DNA of 64,000 nt from Dipylidium caninum (GCA_017562135.1 QEYB01001072.1:1-64000); one strand, 5' to 3'; counted from the stretch's first letter, positions 36,975 to 48,330 are shown. Program-made: numbers and translations. The notes: generated by a model from the sequence alone, not told the origin.

Positions 36975-37343
36975 CTATTTAGAACCAGTGTACTTGGTAA
37001 CGGCCTTAGTGCTCTCCGAAACAGCGTGCTTCGCAAGTTCGCCCGGCTAAAGCAGGCGGACAGCTGTTTGGATCTCTCTGCTCGTGATTGTTGATTTCTT
37101 ATTGTAGTGGGCCAAGCGACTCGATTCCGCGGCGATACGCTCGAAAATGTTGTTGATAAAGGAACTCATGATCGACATTGCTTTGGACGAAATCCCTGTG
37201 TCAGGATGAACTTGACGCAAGACCTTGTAGATATAAATGGCATAACTCTCCTTCCGTCTCCTTTTCTTTGCCTTGTCCGTTTTCGGCACCTTCACTTTAG
37301 AAGCCTTCTTCGCAGCCTTACGAGACACTATCTTCGGAGCCAT
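36975..37343 (-). pseudogene. Histone H2B gene with a premature TAG at codon 99
   Basis: From ATG 37343 a 98-residue frame reads as H2B: basic tail ([18 protein letters not shown]...KKRRRKESY), histone fold ([40 protein letters not shown]), and [19 protein letters not shown] followed by AVRLL. TAG at 37047-37049 then replaces the third Leu of the invariant LLLPGE. The same frame continues perfectly with [20 protein letters not shown] and GSK to TAG 36975-36977, giving 122 residues, the normal H2B length. The stop needs only one change from TTG. Loss of the last 24 residues removes the C-terminal helix, so the product should not make a normal nucleosome. Other departures (INNIF where most have VNDIF, AESS for AEAS, SEST for SEGT) suggest relaxed constraint. 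H2B is far better preserved than the H2A, H4 and H3 relics. No poly-A tail; promoter elements remain, so it is not a retrocopy. Alternative: a base-call error in a working gene. Confidence 0.95.
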
Positions 37344-37373
37344 GGTAATGGCGTCCTGTAACTACTATGGGAA

Positions 37374-37504
37374 TTTATATGTGAGCCGACGACAAAAAAG
37401 GAGATGAATTCGCATAGCTAATGGGCTTAGGGAAGCCAGCCATTCAGTGTAGAGATACGACAAAATACCGCACTTAATGGGTAGAATAGCCGTGAACACA
37501 TTGG
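37374..37504 (-). promoter_or_regulatory. H2B promoter: TATA, octamer-like and CCAAT motifs
   Basis: On the minus strand TATAAA sits at 37379-37374, 36 bp before the H2B ATG, so the leader would be only about 5-10 nt. ATGCGAAT at 37415-37408 is one mismatch from the H2B octamer ATGCAAAT. CCAAT lies at 37504-37500. This arrangement is typical of replication-dependent H2B promoters and shows that the copy is a genomic duplicate or the original locus. Confidence 0.6.
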
Positions 37505-38289
37505 CTCGCGAAGTGGTACAAGATATTAGCAATCCAATAACTGTTATGATTTCAAGAGTTAAAACAAACGAAAGATAAAGGCAAATAAAACATTAAATAG
37601 GCAAGAAACTGAAAAAAAAATTCGGGCGAAGTTTATGTTAATAAAAAACCGAGAAAGCGCAATAAGAGTAATAAACAAAACTAAAATTAAACGAAAAACT
37701 TTCAGAGAGTAAGGTATAAATCACTGGGAAACCATTAGTTTTCGAGAAACGGAGAGACACCATTGCCAGCATCCCTTTACAAACACAAGCCACCGCGTGT
37801 AATATATATAACGCAGTAAAAAGCATGAGGCCGTTTGGCCGCCGCCCATTCCCTCTCTGCCACCAACTGCGCAGAGCTCGTGATATAAAAAAGGTGCAAT
37901 TAACTAAATTAGACATTGGGCGCTTCTCTAAATGACAAATTATGTCGCAAATCGAGGAATGGACGAATGGAGAAGGACTATCAACAGTTTACCAGTGGAT
38001 TTTGCTGCAACTACACCCATTCAAGGCACTAATTCTACGTCGGCCTTGGCAGCGCATGATTTTCGACAGCGTCCAAAGGTGGACCTAATGATCAATGCGT
38101 ATTCTTCGCTGCTGTCTGACTGGTGCTTCTAAGACATTTGCCAATTAATTGCACCGTGGTGGCGCCTGACGAGTCGATACGCCCGCATCGACTGAAGTCG
38201 ACTTGGAGGCCAATGAGAAACGGGGACTGGTTTCAAATCTAACTCATTGCAGTTGGCTCTCGTGGATTATAAACTTGGAGGCCTACACT
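37505..38289. other. No recognised gene
   Basis: AT-rich sequence upstream of H2B. No further histone gene is recognisable on either strand. A TATAAAA at 37882 on the plus strand has no convincing ORF behind it. Confidence 0.45.
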
Positions 38290-38990
38290 GAATGCTCTTC
38301 AGTCCCGAATGCCAGTGTTGTCGGGAAGGAGGGTTCTCGTGTATGACCACGTCACGAGTTGTAGATGGCCAGGATTAATGGAGTAAACGGCTTGCGGGAT
38401 GGCTCCTCTGCTCTCCGTTGTAGATATATCGAGGATAGCAAGGCGGAGAGACAACTTTATGAGGCGATTGTGCCTCAGATGCCACAAAATCTCGGAGGAG
38501 AAAATTTGCGCTGGGGTACGTAACAAGCAATCCTCCGAGCAAATTCTGTCTCTTTGTTTCCTTAACACAAAATTGAAAGGCTTCCCTGATGTCAGTCGTG
38601 TCCGATAAGGACGGACGTTGTTCGTGTCCTTCTTCACGCATTCACAAGCATAGATTTTCTCATTTTTGCCTACTGGAGCAGTAAATGGAGGAAGCTCTCC
38701 ACTAACTTCTTTTTCTCCATCTTTCAGCGCAAGTCCTTAGTATCCACTGATCGGTTACTTCAGGAAATTTTCGCATGTGGTGAATCCTTGTTTACATCAA
38801 TCATTATTCACTCTCTCTCAGTTCCCCCTGCATCGATGAGACACACCAATGCTCTTGTCAGCCTCATAGTAGTGTGTGAGCAGGTTGTCAGTAAAGCAAT
38901 GGTTTGTAGGAGGTCAAAGGAAGCCTGAAATTTGGTGCTTGGGCACCGTCAGTTTGTGTTCTCCACCAGAATAGCTAGACCTAGGGCTCC
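38290..38990 (+). repeat. Dispersed gene fragment R4, copy 1
   Basis: Inverted relative of 55590-56200. At 38430-38610 a conserved frame reads ARRRDNFMRRLCLRCHK, EEKICA and LKGFPDVSRV. The other copy has ARRRDNLRGRLCLRCHK, EKICA and LKGFLDDIRV. A conserved pyrimidine tract tttttctccatctttcag then precedes a second exon (38728-38928). Two conserved exons separated by a conserved intron end suggest duplication of genomic gene DNA and not a spliced retrocopy. The CxxC-type LCLRCHK is the only motif I see. Confidence 0.75.
38728..38928 (+). CDS. Candidate terminal exon of R4, 66 codons, open
   Basis: Begins right after the AG at 38726-38727 and is open to TGA 38926-38928. It reads RKSLVSTDRLLQEIF, then CGESLFTSIIIHSLS, and ends RHTNALVSLIVVCEQVVSKA, MVCRRSKEA. 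The second copy at 55665-55862 is 198 bp, exactly one codon shorter. It has compensating indels (one base lost early, two lost later), so its first half is out of frame but its end, NALVSLIVVCEQVVSKA and RRSNEA-stop, is preserved. Conservation of frame and of the stop position supports real coding ancestry. The segment is hydrophobic-amphipathic and could pack as helices. Family unknown. Confidence 0.45.
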   Translation, partial: RKSLVSTDRLLQEIFACGESLFTSIIIHSLSVPPASMRHTNALVSLIVVCEQVVSKAMVCRRSKEA

Positions 38991-40549
38991 GTCTGGGCTA
39001 CTAAAATTCCTACCCCGACCAAGTAGATGCCAAATAAAGAGCCTCCTCAATCACCTCAGCACGAAATGACGTTTCACATTTATACCATTCCTCCCTCCCG
39101 CTTGTTGGTATAGGAGTGTGTGTGCTGTTATTCTTCAGCTCGTTCACGAGCCCGCTCTTCATTAACTCGCATGTCCCAGCGACAATCGAGCAAGAATGGG
39201 AAGTCACAATGAGAACAAGACCAGCCTACGATCATCTTGTTGGAGGTCCCACGATTGCCCGAAGAGCAAGCAGAGGACGACTACTACGACCCCCAATAAC
39301 CAGTCCCACATTTCGACAGCACTTTCGCCCAATACACATCTCACACCTCATGTGCTGGCCTATATGCTACTGCAACAGTTGCCTTAATTATTGTTAACTT
39401 CGTCGCTTAACGTGGTTATGGGGAGTGTTGTGATACCGTTATACTCAGGTTGTGTCGGCGACAGAAAAACCGCTCCTTGCAAAGTGAGTCGCAGATAAAT
39501 CGTACTTCATTCTCTACCTTCCACCCTCGCCCCTTTTCTTGCCGTCTCTCCCTTCCTCTCTCCTCCTCGCGACTCCTTGCCTGTTATTGCCTTCATTGTA
39601 AAAGCGCATAACCTAGCCCCTTTTGCACTTGTTTTGCTGAGTGTCGAGCGACGGAGACGGAAGCGGAGTATGAAACGGAGGCAGTGAGAAAACGAAGAAA
39701 ATTACTTGATAACACAGTCAAATCCCGTTACAGTGCGTAACTCTAGTCCACGCCAAGTCATTTGGCTTAGTAGTTCAGGGTGTTAAATCCCCACTCCCTC
39801 CCCTAGAGTTATTTGAATAAGGACATACAGTAAGTGTAATATACGTAATCTGAGCCTAATTTCTAGCATTTGTTGCCTTATCCGCCTTCTCTCTGTCATA
39901 CATGCTAGTTTGGTGTCTGCCCTGAAATTCAAAAGTCAGAGAAGGGAAACAGGGAATGGGAACGGAGCAGAAAAATGAAAGCAAACGGTCGTGACCGAGT
40001 AAAGTTGAAGAGGATGGGACGAGAGGTAGAAGGAGGACGGAGTTGAGAGAAACTTTACTAAGTGAAGGCGGTATTGGGCGATGGCAAAATTATGTTTTGC
40101 TGAATGGAAAATCGGGTCCTGTGTGTCTGCAACTATCGCTAACATATTGTATCTCAAATCACTGACGCTTTTGAGCCTCGCGGCTGATAGAGAGTGTGAT
40201 GCCTTTGAAATACCACACGGGAGCTTCCTACGGTATAATGCATAGTCGAGTGAAGGAGTGCGAGATAGGGCGGAGGAAGTTGATGGAAGAAAATTGAGTT
40301 AATGATTCCCATGAGGCACCGAATTGGGACTAACACTATAAAGCCTCTTAAGGTTGCCATAACTTCTTTTGTGAGAATTTGGCACTCCAATGCTAAAGAA
40401 CCGGCCAATAAGCGAAGAACTTTAAACTCACCGAGGTTAACAAATGGCTGCATTTTCCCTTAGAGTATAAATCATATGCATAATTTACTTGATTACCTTG
40501 TAAATCCGGCTAAATAGAATTGTACACGGTGCGACTCCTGCGTAACAGG
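38991..40549. other. No recognised gene
   Basis: Short ORFs, pyrimidine-rich patches near 39520-39600, no repeat match in the window. Confidence 0.5.
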
Positions 40550-41290
40550 TCGAGTTGGCTACCCGTAAAGTGTAATGGAATATGCGCGAAGCAGGACGAA
40601 AAAGTCGCACACACTCACAGCTTCAGTGGTACAGAATGCACCTATCGTCGACTGTCTTCTAAGGAAGAAGATAATGCTGCTGTAGTCGCCATTACATCGA
40701 GATATTAGACGTCACAAAGCCAAAGAAGGTGATCTGAGGCAAGACTTGGTGATTTCAGATGGACGGCATCGCTTCTGTTGAAGGATCAGTCGTGCTGTGC
40801 ACAGGATTCCCGAAGACGTGGACGATTTCTCATTTTACACCCTCATCCTCTGTTTCACATGTTAGTTTTACTACGGCAGTTAACAAATGACTCTGTTCTT
40901 ACATCAGAGACTCATTGTATCTGATGTCATTGAAGCCACTTCTTGTGTTCCCTGCTGCTCTGCGGCAACAACACGTACTTGGAGGTGGAATACAAAGAAC
41001 ATTGAAACAGCACAACCAACGCTCCTCCTTGCATTCTTGCAATTTTCCATCAAGTTTCACTTGCATGAAGTTTGGTTGTTCGGCTGGCATTCTTACGCGT
41101 CATAAGCTCTTCAGTCTCTCCCGACTTCAAACCCTGTACATTAGTGCACTGAATGGGCGGAAGAACGACCCAACAAATTGGCGAGACACTGGTTGGGGCG
41201 CCCAGTGGCATGCGGAATTGTGGACGGAAGGAGAACCGAGTTTGTGGGATGGAGATAAGAGAGGAGGGAGACGGTCAGTGAAAAACAGCA
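40550..41290 (+). repeat. Dispersed repeat R7, copy 1
   Basis: Collinear with 58825-59350 on the same strand: gtacagaatgc-acctatcgt against cacagaatgcgtctatcgt, tgtgcacaggatt against tgtgcacaagatt, aacacgtacttggaggtggaa against aacacgtgcttggaggtggaa, and a late block with gtgga-ggaaggagaacc and ggtatggagat-like words. The middle has indels. The ORFs here are not conserved between copies, so coding status is unclear. Confidence 0.75.
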
Positions 41291-44149
41291 TGTACCGACG
41301 ATTAATTGAGAAGACGATTCTTCCGTCGATCTTCTATCGACTCGACTTGCATATCTTTAGTCGCAGTTCTATTTGCTGTGGCATTTAAATTCTTAGGCTG
41401 AAGGCCTGATTCTTTTTTTTCATCCAATAATCACCTTTTTCATACCTCTCACCTCCCATTATCAGCTCCACTCACCTTCTATTCTCAACACTGTTCGCAA
41501 CCGAACGAGATGGCGTCGTGTTCTAGGCGTTCATTAGTAGGCGAAAAGAGCAGTACATCACACTGCTCATTCCTCACGACGACTCCGTCCCTTATCACTT
41601 GCACGATTTCGTTTCGGGCGTGCACTTGGTACGAAATTATTCACAGTGAAAGTGTTGCCGCGGCTTGAATTCTCTTCCCGACTGAAGGTGAACAAGTTCA
41701 GTTAGCTGTCCGTAAGTAGCTCATAGAGGGAGTGGGGTGCCGGACGAAGAGGCCCCACATCTCCGTAGCAGCATTTGTTTGGTGATTGTGCTTTGTCTCC
41801 TCGTCGCCACACATCAACCGTTGCCGTCTATTTGACTACCCTTTATTTTCAGGATATGTGTTTCCCCCCTAAGCCAAAGGCTTTCTCCCTCTACTTTCAC
41901 TTCTGTGACTGAAGGAACATGTAAATCACTTTATGGTGGCATGTGCTTCGGTGAGAATGTCGAGATTACCGACAAACTTATTGGCGAATGAGATGTTTCA
42001 GTATTCAATTGGTCGAAAACTGAGTTCGCATGTTAGACTAAGCAGAGGAGGTGAAATGAAATTGAGCAATCACCATTGAAGAAGGTGGGGGTGATTGGAG
42101 TGAGCAAGGTGTGGATGGGAGAGATGACGCAGAGGTTGATTAGATGACGTTGAAGCCATTATGTCATATTCCCTCTCTCTTTCCGTCAGAGCGCCTCCCC
42201 TCGGTCGTCTTCATTTGCATATAACCATTTGGCTGCAAAAATGCATGTTTTTGTATTGTAAAGAAACACCCTCAGGGCTCAAGTCGTGTTCTTAGCCAAA
42301 ACCAGTCGGAAACGACAGGCTGACAATGGTATGATTGCAGCCTCCCTCATCACTTATGAGTGGAGAAAGTTCTGAGGGTGATATTATCTTTTCAGATTTA
42401 AAGATCGTGAGAAAAGTAGCAAAGAATAAGATAAAATTGTGACTCGACCGTTTATACTTTTTGGAAGTTCTCCATTGACGCTATACATAAAGCATGCAAA
42501 ACAGTCGTCCACGCAGGATGTGCTCAAAACTGTACCCTTCCCGTAAAAAGACTTTTCACCTAGACACATTATTTGAGCAGTGTTGAGAGAGGTGGAAAGA
42601 GGTTAAGGTCAAAGGGGGCAGAAACGATGAGGAGAAGGGGGAAAGGGGCTAGTAGTAGGAACCGAGGGGCTGCCCGAAACATGTGGATGACAGCCGTGAA
42701 AGCACAAAAAGTCATGGAAGAACGAGGGAAGACGATGTACTCTACAGCCTGGTACACTCATATACTTCCCTAATGTACTTAGGCCTTTTTTTCATTCGCG
42801 CCCTCCAAATTGATGCCGAACACAAATTGGGACCCACACTCAAAGGAGTCGTCGCTGGAAAACCGAAAACCTGCAACTTTGGTTGATTTTGTCACGAGAC
42901 TGTCTGCTCGAAAGCAATAGATGTTAACCTCAATCTGGAATGTCCGCGACAAGCTTGATGCGACCACCAACCTCTTCCTCATCACTCCATGTAAGGGAAT
43001 AAAGCGACTAAGTTCCCAATTTTTAATGCCTCCGCGTCTACACAGACTCCCCTCAACCTGTTTGGATCTCCACAGGTTAAGGATGAGAATGTAGCCGATA
43101 CAATTGGTGGCGACAGAAACGCGGATTGAGTATTCGTGACCTCTAGCGAAGGAAAGGAAACTGTCTCGAATGTGTGGCTGACTCAAAAACTGAGTGCTAG
43201 AGGGAGGCTTGAATGCCTCGAAGCAGACGAAAGAGGGTTTGAGTGCACCACGTGGTCTGTGCTTTGATGAGGTCGTAATGCGCGACTTTGTGCTCCAACG
43301 TTATGTCACTCAGCGCTGAAGGCGTTCTCCCACCTCACTTACCACATCTCGACATTCTACAATTTGGCGAATTGAAAGTGACATTAACTTAGTTGAGTGA
43401 ACCACTAGGAAGGGTTTTCTAGAGATTGAGGTGGGCGTGAAGGGTAAATAAAATGAGTTTGGGAAAGTGAGTTGCGACTCCGGACTAGTCACCTTGAAGT
43501 TCTTTCCTCTACCGACGGGCTCCTAAGTGACCAACACCCAGTCTTATCATTCCTGGATTTCCGGAGACTCTTCCTGTCAACTTTTGCCCCGGAATAAGTG
43601 TGGCACTTGGAGGGTGTTCAAGTGGATGGTGGATGTCAGGCGAAGAGAGGGAGAGATGAGAGAAATGGCGATAACATTCAGCCTATATATAAAAATAAAC
43701 TGACATGTTCTCACACATTTGCGGTGGGATTCTCAGCCACAATAGGCATTACCACCAAACCTCTTTGGATAATCAGTTGGCGTCCAAAAGTAGCTCTCTC
43801 AGTATCATAGCAACCTCCCCATTCTCCTGTTACTTGATTTGCTCTGTAAGCCCTTCAACATCATCGCCTGACTGGTCAAACCTCATCAAGGTAGAGGGGG
43901 GAGGAAAAATCGTTAAATAAAGGACATACTCCAGCCACCATACCTGACAATCCGGGGTGGATGACGAAGGCACCAGCTCACCGTCGGTTGTCTCACAAGC
44001 AGATGAGAGTCATTAGGCGACGTGATTCACCGCGAACTTCTCAACTTCCCCACCGTGACTTGTCGCCACGCTAAGCCGCATGACAAAAGGCATTGTCGAT
44101 GCTTGGAAACGCCATAGTTGCTGAGCATTTATAAGAGTTCAATTAGACT
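41291..44149. other. No recognised gene
   Basis: Short ORFs only. Purine-rich plus strand at 42575-42660. No RNA gene or repeat copy that I could match. Confidence 0.5.
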
Positions 44150-44400
44150 ACAGTGAACGAGAATGAGCTCCAAATTTACAAACCACCGAAGAGGTTGAAG
44201 CCTCGCAGTTGGTAGGCGTCCCGACTTTGCCACGAAAACTTCTCTGCTGCGAGAAGTTCGGCGGTGAGATTGGCCGCGGAGATGCAAGAAGATAGGCAAT
44301 AAGATGGTGCAAAACGAGAAAGTCTCCGCTACACCAGGCCAAACCAGCCAGCTGATATTTGGCCGGAAAGGTCACGTGAAAATTTCCACACTTCTACCGA
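44150..44400 (+). repeat. Dispersed repeat R6, copy 2
   Basis: Shares with 32200-32410 and 55290-55450 a ggtgagattggccgcggagatg-type block and a ggccggaaag block near the end. It is the middle copy in terms of similarity to the other two. Confidence 0.5.
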
Positions 44401-46578
44401 AGGCCATTATTCAAGTTGAATTTATGAAATATGAAGGTTTCAATGCTTCCACATGAGGCATTAAATGTTTGATTTTCGGAATTCTTCCACAAATTTATCT
44501 CATCTAAATTAATGTCACACCGTCCGAAGGAAAACAGGCCATATGGGGGCTTTTGCGTTAATCGGCGAGTTTTATCTTGACGTGAAGGCCGCATCAAGCA
44601 TGATGTTTCGATAGTCACTCTCGACCTGAATAGCACCAGATTGCGCCGTGCTCCAACCTCCCACGGTCCACCTCCAGCGCAGGGGGAGTTGGCGGTCTCG
44701 ACTCCGTGTAGGTCCTGAGGAAATTTGGACAAAGTTGGCCGAATTAACGGGCAGCAGGAGGATCGAGGATGTGGGCAATGCACGGTGGGGGCGAGCAAAT
44801 GCGAGTCAGAAGCCATGCCAACCCCAGTGGTCATGTCGAATCTGCTAAGCCGGCAGCAGAGCAGAGGAATTATTGGCTGTGGCAAAGACGGGCGACACGC
44901 GACCGAGCCAGTATTGTAGTGGCGCCGTGTGTGCCTTCCACGCATGCCAATGGGTTACGAATCGCGAATGCACGCGTAAAATCAGCGTCACGATAATTAC
45001 GGGTACTGAGAAGATCAAAAGCCTCCCCAGATTTGTTGGAATTTGGGTGAAGGAAGTCTCAAATCACGGTAGAAATATTTGGGCGGCCCCGTAGGGATGG
45101 AACACTAGATTTTACAACGAAATCTCTCTGGTTGACTCTTAGGTTTCCTCGGCGTTAAAATGGTTGCCCATTTTACTGAGATGATTTGAGGTCGCACAGT
45201 TCAACATCTGACAAGAACATGTCTCCATGACCCAGCAGATTCGGATCTGAGGCCGCCGGGCTGCCGCTCAATGCCGAGTGGCAACTAAGTGGGCCCAACA
45301 TGCTGTCGAGACCAACGGATTTTCTGCTGTCACACATACAACAGGGTAACGGTTTCGTTTAACACCAGTTCCCATTGCAGTTAAATATCTGTGGTGCGCG
45401 GTCAACATCAAGGCCGGTGAATCGTCTACCCAATCCTGCTAAGTAAGACGGAAATCGAAGTTGCCTCAGGCCGTCAACGATGAACATGAATTAAATGTTT
45501 TTTTCAATAATTCAACTTCTATCGGTATTAAACGACCTCGTCTCCTTTCACGGCTGTCCCATGTGTGTCTTCGTGAAGCTCCCCGACTCCCAGCGTTGTG
45601 GCACGAGGCAAATATCCAGCACGTTGGATGGAGAGTGTGCATTAAAGTCAATAAGTAAACCGCCGAAAAATTATTCGAGCAATGCAATTGTTCTAAGCTA
45701 CCACTTAAATAAACAATTTTTCTAGGAAGTGGCATTATGTATTGCGTGCCAAGACTTGTGAAAAGTGAAGAGGAAGTCCAGCCCAGAGAGGAGTAAAAGC
45801 AGAGTCCACAGTCTACACTGCACATCAAGATTCCACTTTCTCGGCCACTTTAACTCACCGTCGTCCGAAAAGGTTGGGAGAGTGACACAGTGTGTGGTGG
45901 TGGTAAAGAGATGCATTTCGTGAAGCATGGAGTTTGGTTAGTTGATGACAAATAGCATGAAGGTGGGACATGGAAGTAGGGGTGTCGGAGAGAACATGAA
46001 TGCAACTGGATGAGGAAGAGGAAGTGGAGAGGTTGCAGGAAGGAGGTTATGTTACGCTAATGTTATGTTTTGTGATAGACTTGAATGTGTCTGTGACTGG
46101 TTACAAGATCATCGCATACTTTGCTACTAATACTACTACCTTCCAGTGGGGGACTTCATTCGTTGTACAGGCGAGGAGTTTTTGACGTTTGGAGAAGAGC
46201 ATGCTTTTACCTGTATTCCGTAAGTGGTTAGGGTTTGTACGAAATAGGGACGCCACGATGGTGTCGTCTATTCAGCAGTTAAAATCCTCTGTGCCGTTTC
46301 GAACAGATCATGCATTCGTATAGGGTTATAGTGGAGTTAATACTCCAAACATATTATGTTGAGCACCTTAGGCTACTCACCTTCGCCAATGCATGTATGA
46401 AACTTCTGAAGCGAACGAGTGCTTGTTGTCAACTAGTCCCAGTAGGTTAACGTTTTATAATAAACAGCATTCTGTTCACTTTGTATTTTGATTGTAGTGA
46501 GAGAAGCTGACCCTCCCAGTCAGTGGGGGAGGGGGGGAGTATTTTCCAGTGGAAGTGTGAATGACTTCGGTAGTGATG
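44401..46578. other. No recognised gene; weak repeat similarity at 44810-44890
   Basis: Positions 44810-44890 match 31990-32110 in short blocks (see the 30650-32199 entry). Elsewhere only short ORFs. Confidence 0.45.
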
Positions 46579-46613
46579 CTTGCTAACTGACTGACCGACT
46601 GATTGACTTGTAG

Positions 46614-46910
46614 GTTGATATGAAGGCTAAGTCGTTTGCAATCCGTTTACCTATTATTCCATCTCCATCTCTGTCCTCTCATGGAACGCCTTGTCAAACA
46701 TTTCCATGTCGAGATGACATATTATCGTTGGGGCCATCACGTTTGGTGACTTGCAGCGCCGATGTTCACAATCGTTTTATCTTCGCTGAAGAGGAGGAAG
46801 AAGAAGACAAACTTGATCGACTGTTCTTTTCCGACTTTTCTGGTATGGTCGGATCTGGTCGGCTCCGGTCTTCTCTGCTTTGTTTCGCCCTGGGCAGACT
46901 ATTAGATTGA
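46614..46910 (+). CDS. Candidate exon, acidic, behind a good branch point
   Basis: TGCTAAC at 46580-46586 is a strong branch-point match, followed by a TAG at 46611-46613 as acceptor. The frame is then open from GTT 46614 through ATG 46620 to a TGA at 46908-46910, about 98 codons. It runs KSFAIRLPIIPSPSLSSHG, a middle LVTCSADVHNRF, a six-Glu run with DKLDRLFFSDFSG, and a Leu-rich end. The Glu run comes from a GAR microsatellite at 46787-46808. No family recognised; it could be a terminal exon, but no upstream exon can be joined. Confidence 0.3.
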   Translation, partial: VDMKAKSFAIRLPIIPSPSLSSHGTPCQTFPCRDDILSLGPSRLVTCSADVHNRFIFAEEEEEEDKLDRLFFSDFSGMVGSGRLRSSLLCFALGRLLD

Positions 46911-47689
46911 ATTCAATTGCTACCCGCACTGCTCTTCCCTCCTGTTACATTCGTATAAGAGCAAAGGAAAGTGAAAGAGCAAATGAAGTGTCCACTAGGC
47001 ACGCCTAATGTTTACCACTCGATGGTCATTTCAATCGAATTTATTGATAAGATAATTCATGCTGGAGGTCGGTTGGCAGACTGGAATTTGAGCAAATAAG
47101 AGAAATGATGATACCTATATTTCCGTCACCATTTTGAGGAATTGAAAGAGTAATCTGAATTGACTTAGGAATAATATTTTAAGGGTATCGCTTTGCAATT
47201 CGTCAATTTCCACTTTGGTGAATTATGCCACTTTGTTCGACGATGTACAATAGCCGGCATTTAGCGGGAGCCTGGGTTAGACTCGACGTCACTGACGCCT
47301 AAGTGCTACTTGATGCGAAAGCGGAGTTGGTGGTGGAGAACTAGTTGCTCAACTAACTCACCAAGACTCCTCCATCAGTCTGATGGCAAGCCACTCCTGG
47401 GTGGACACCCCGAAAGTCGTGGTTGATCCACAACATTTGAGTTACAAAGTGCGGCCGATTCCCACCCACATTAATCAAACGCCATTAATACTGCATACTC
47501 AGACGACCAGAAAAGCGTCCGAAATTCTCACTTTAGCCTAAAGCCTCAATGCATAACCGCGTTTCTTCTGCCGAAGAGTCGAGGATTCTTTAACGAAATA
47601 TTTAAGTGCCGTAAGTGATTTCACTGAATGAGGAGGAGTTAGGCAGTTTCGACGAGTCGATGGAGTCACATTAGAGCATCTTTCCCTAA
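46911..47689. other. No recognised gene
   Basis: AT-rich, no conserved frame. Some words near 47340-47460 may extend the R1 copy, but I cannot align them. Confidence 0.45.
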
Positions 47690-48330
47690 GCCATCCGGTT
47701 TACAGGAAGCAACTTCAGAGGTTTAAGTGGTGGATTGACCACATGCACTGAGACCAGTTGATGAGCGGAAGCCTTGAAGCATCTCTGTTTCCAGTACCTA
47801 CCTGTAACCGCGAAGATCTGTCACATCATACAGCATACTATCCGGCATAACAGCATCCTCTGGGTCCACACGAGAAGACTTTAAATAGCATAAGTTTGTC
47901 TTTTGCCTTCGCAATGAGGGCACACTCTAGCTTGCCAGTGGAGTCTATTCCTAAAGGAGTGGAGTTCGTGGCTGGAAGGAGCAAGGGATGAAGCGTGAAT
48001 AGCAATTGACAGGTGACGGTCTGTTGAACGACCATATCGTCCGTGCCTACTCGAGTGCGTATCGTCGTCCAAGCAATTTTGCGCCACCGGGTGAGGATGT
48101 CGCCATTCAATGATATTCCCATTAGATCGAGGCGAACTCTGACGATTTTCGATTGCAGGTGAACGGCAGTCCGTAGCTGCAAGCAAGCATTACCCAAATA
48201 ATATGAAGCTATGTACAATCCGGAACCTCCGACTATAGTTTACGTCGAGGTGAGGTAAAGCAAAAGGAGAAGTTGAAACGGAATGTCCCGAAACTGCTTA
48301 GGTAATTTAAAGGGAAGAAGTGACATTAGC
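47690..48330 (-). repeat. Dispersed repeat R1, copy 2 (3' part), with conserved coding remnant
   Basis: Collinear with 50880-51540 in the same orientation. On the minus strand a 126-codon frame (48218-47838) contains TRVGTDDMVVQQTV, QLLFTLHPLLLPAT and GIDSTGKLE. The other copy has TRVGTDNIVVQQLV, QLLRTLLGLLLPLT and RIDSTGKPQ. The end gives LCRIVC and GFKAS-type peptides shared with copy 1. This is the longest open copy of the family. It looks like an eroded element or duplicated gene; I recognise no retroelement domain. Confidence 0.75.

Noticed and set aside
40915..41388. 157-codon plus ORF as a gene
   Set aside because: It overlaps repeat R7 and the frame is not conserved in the second copy at 58825.
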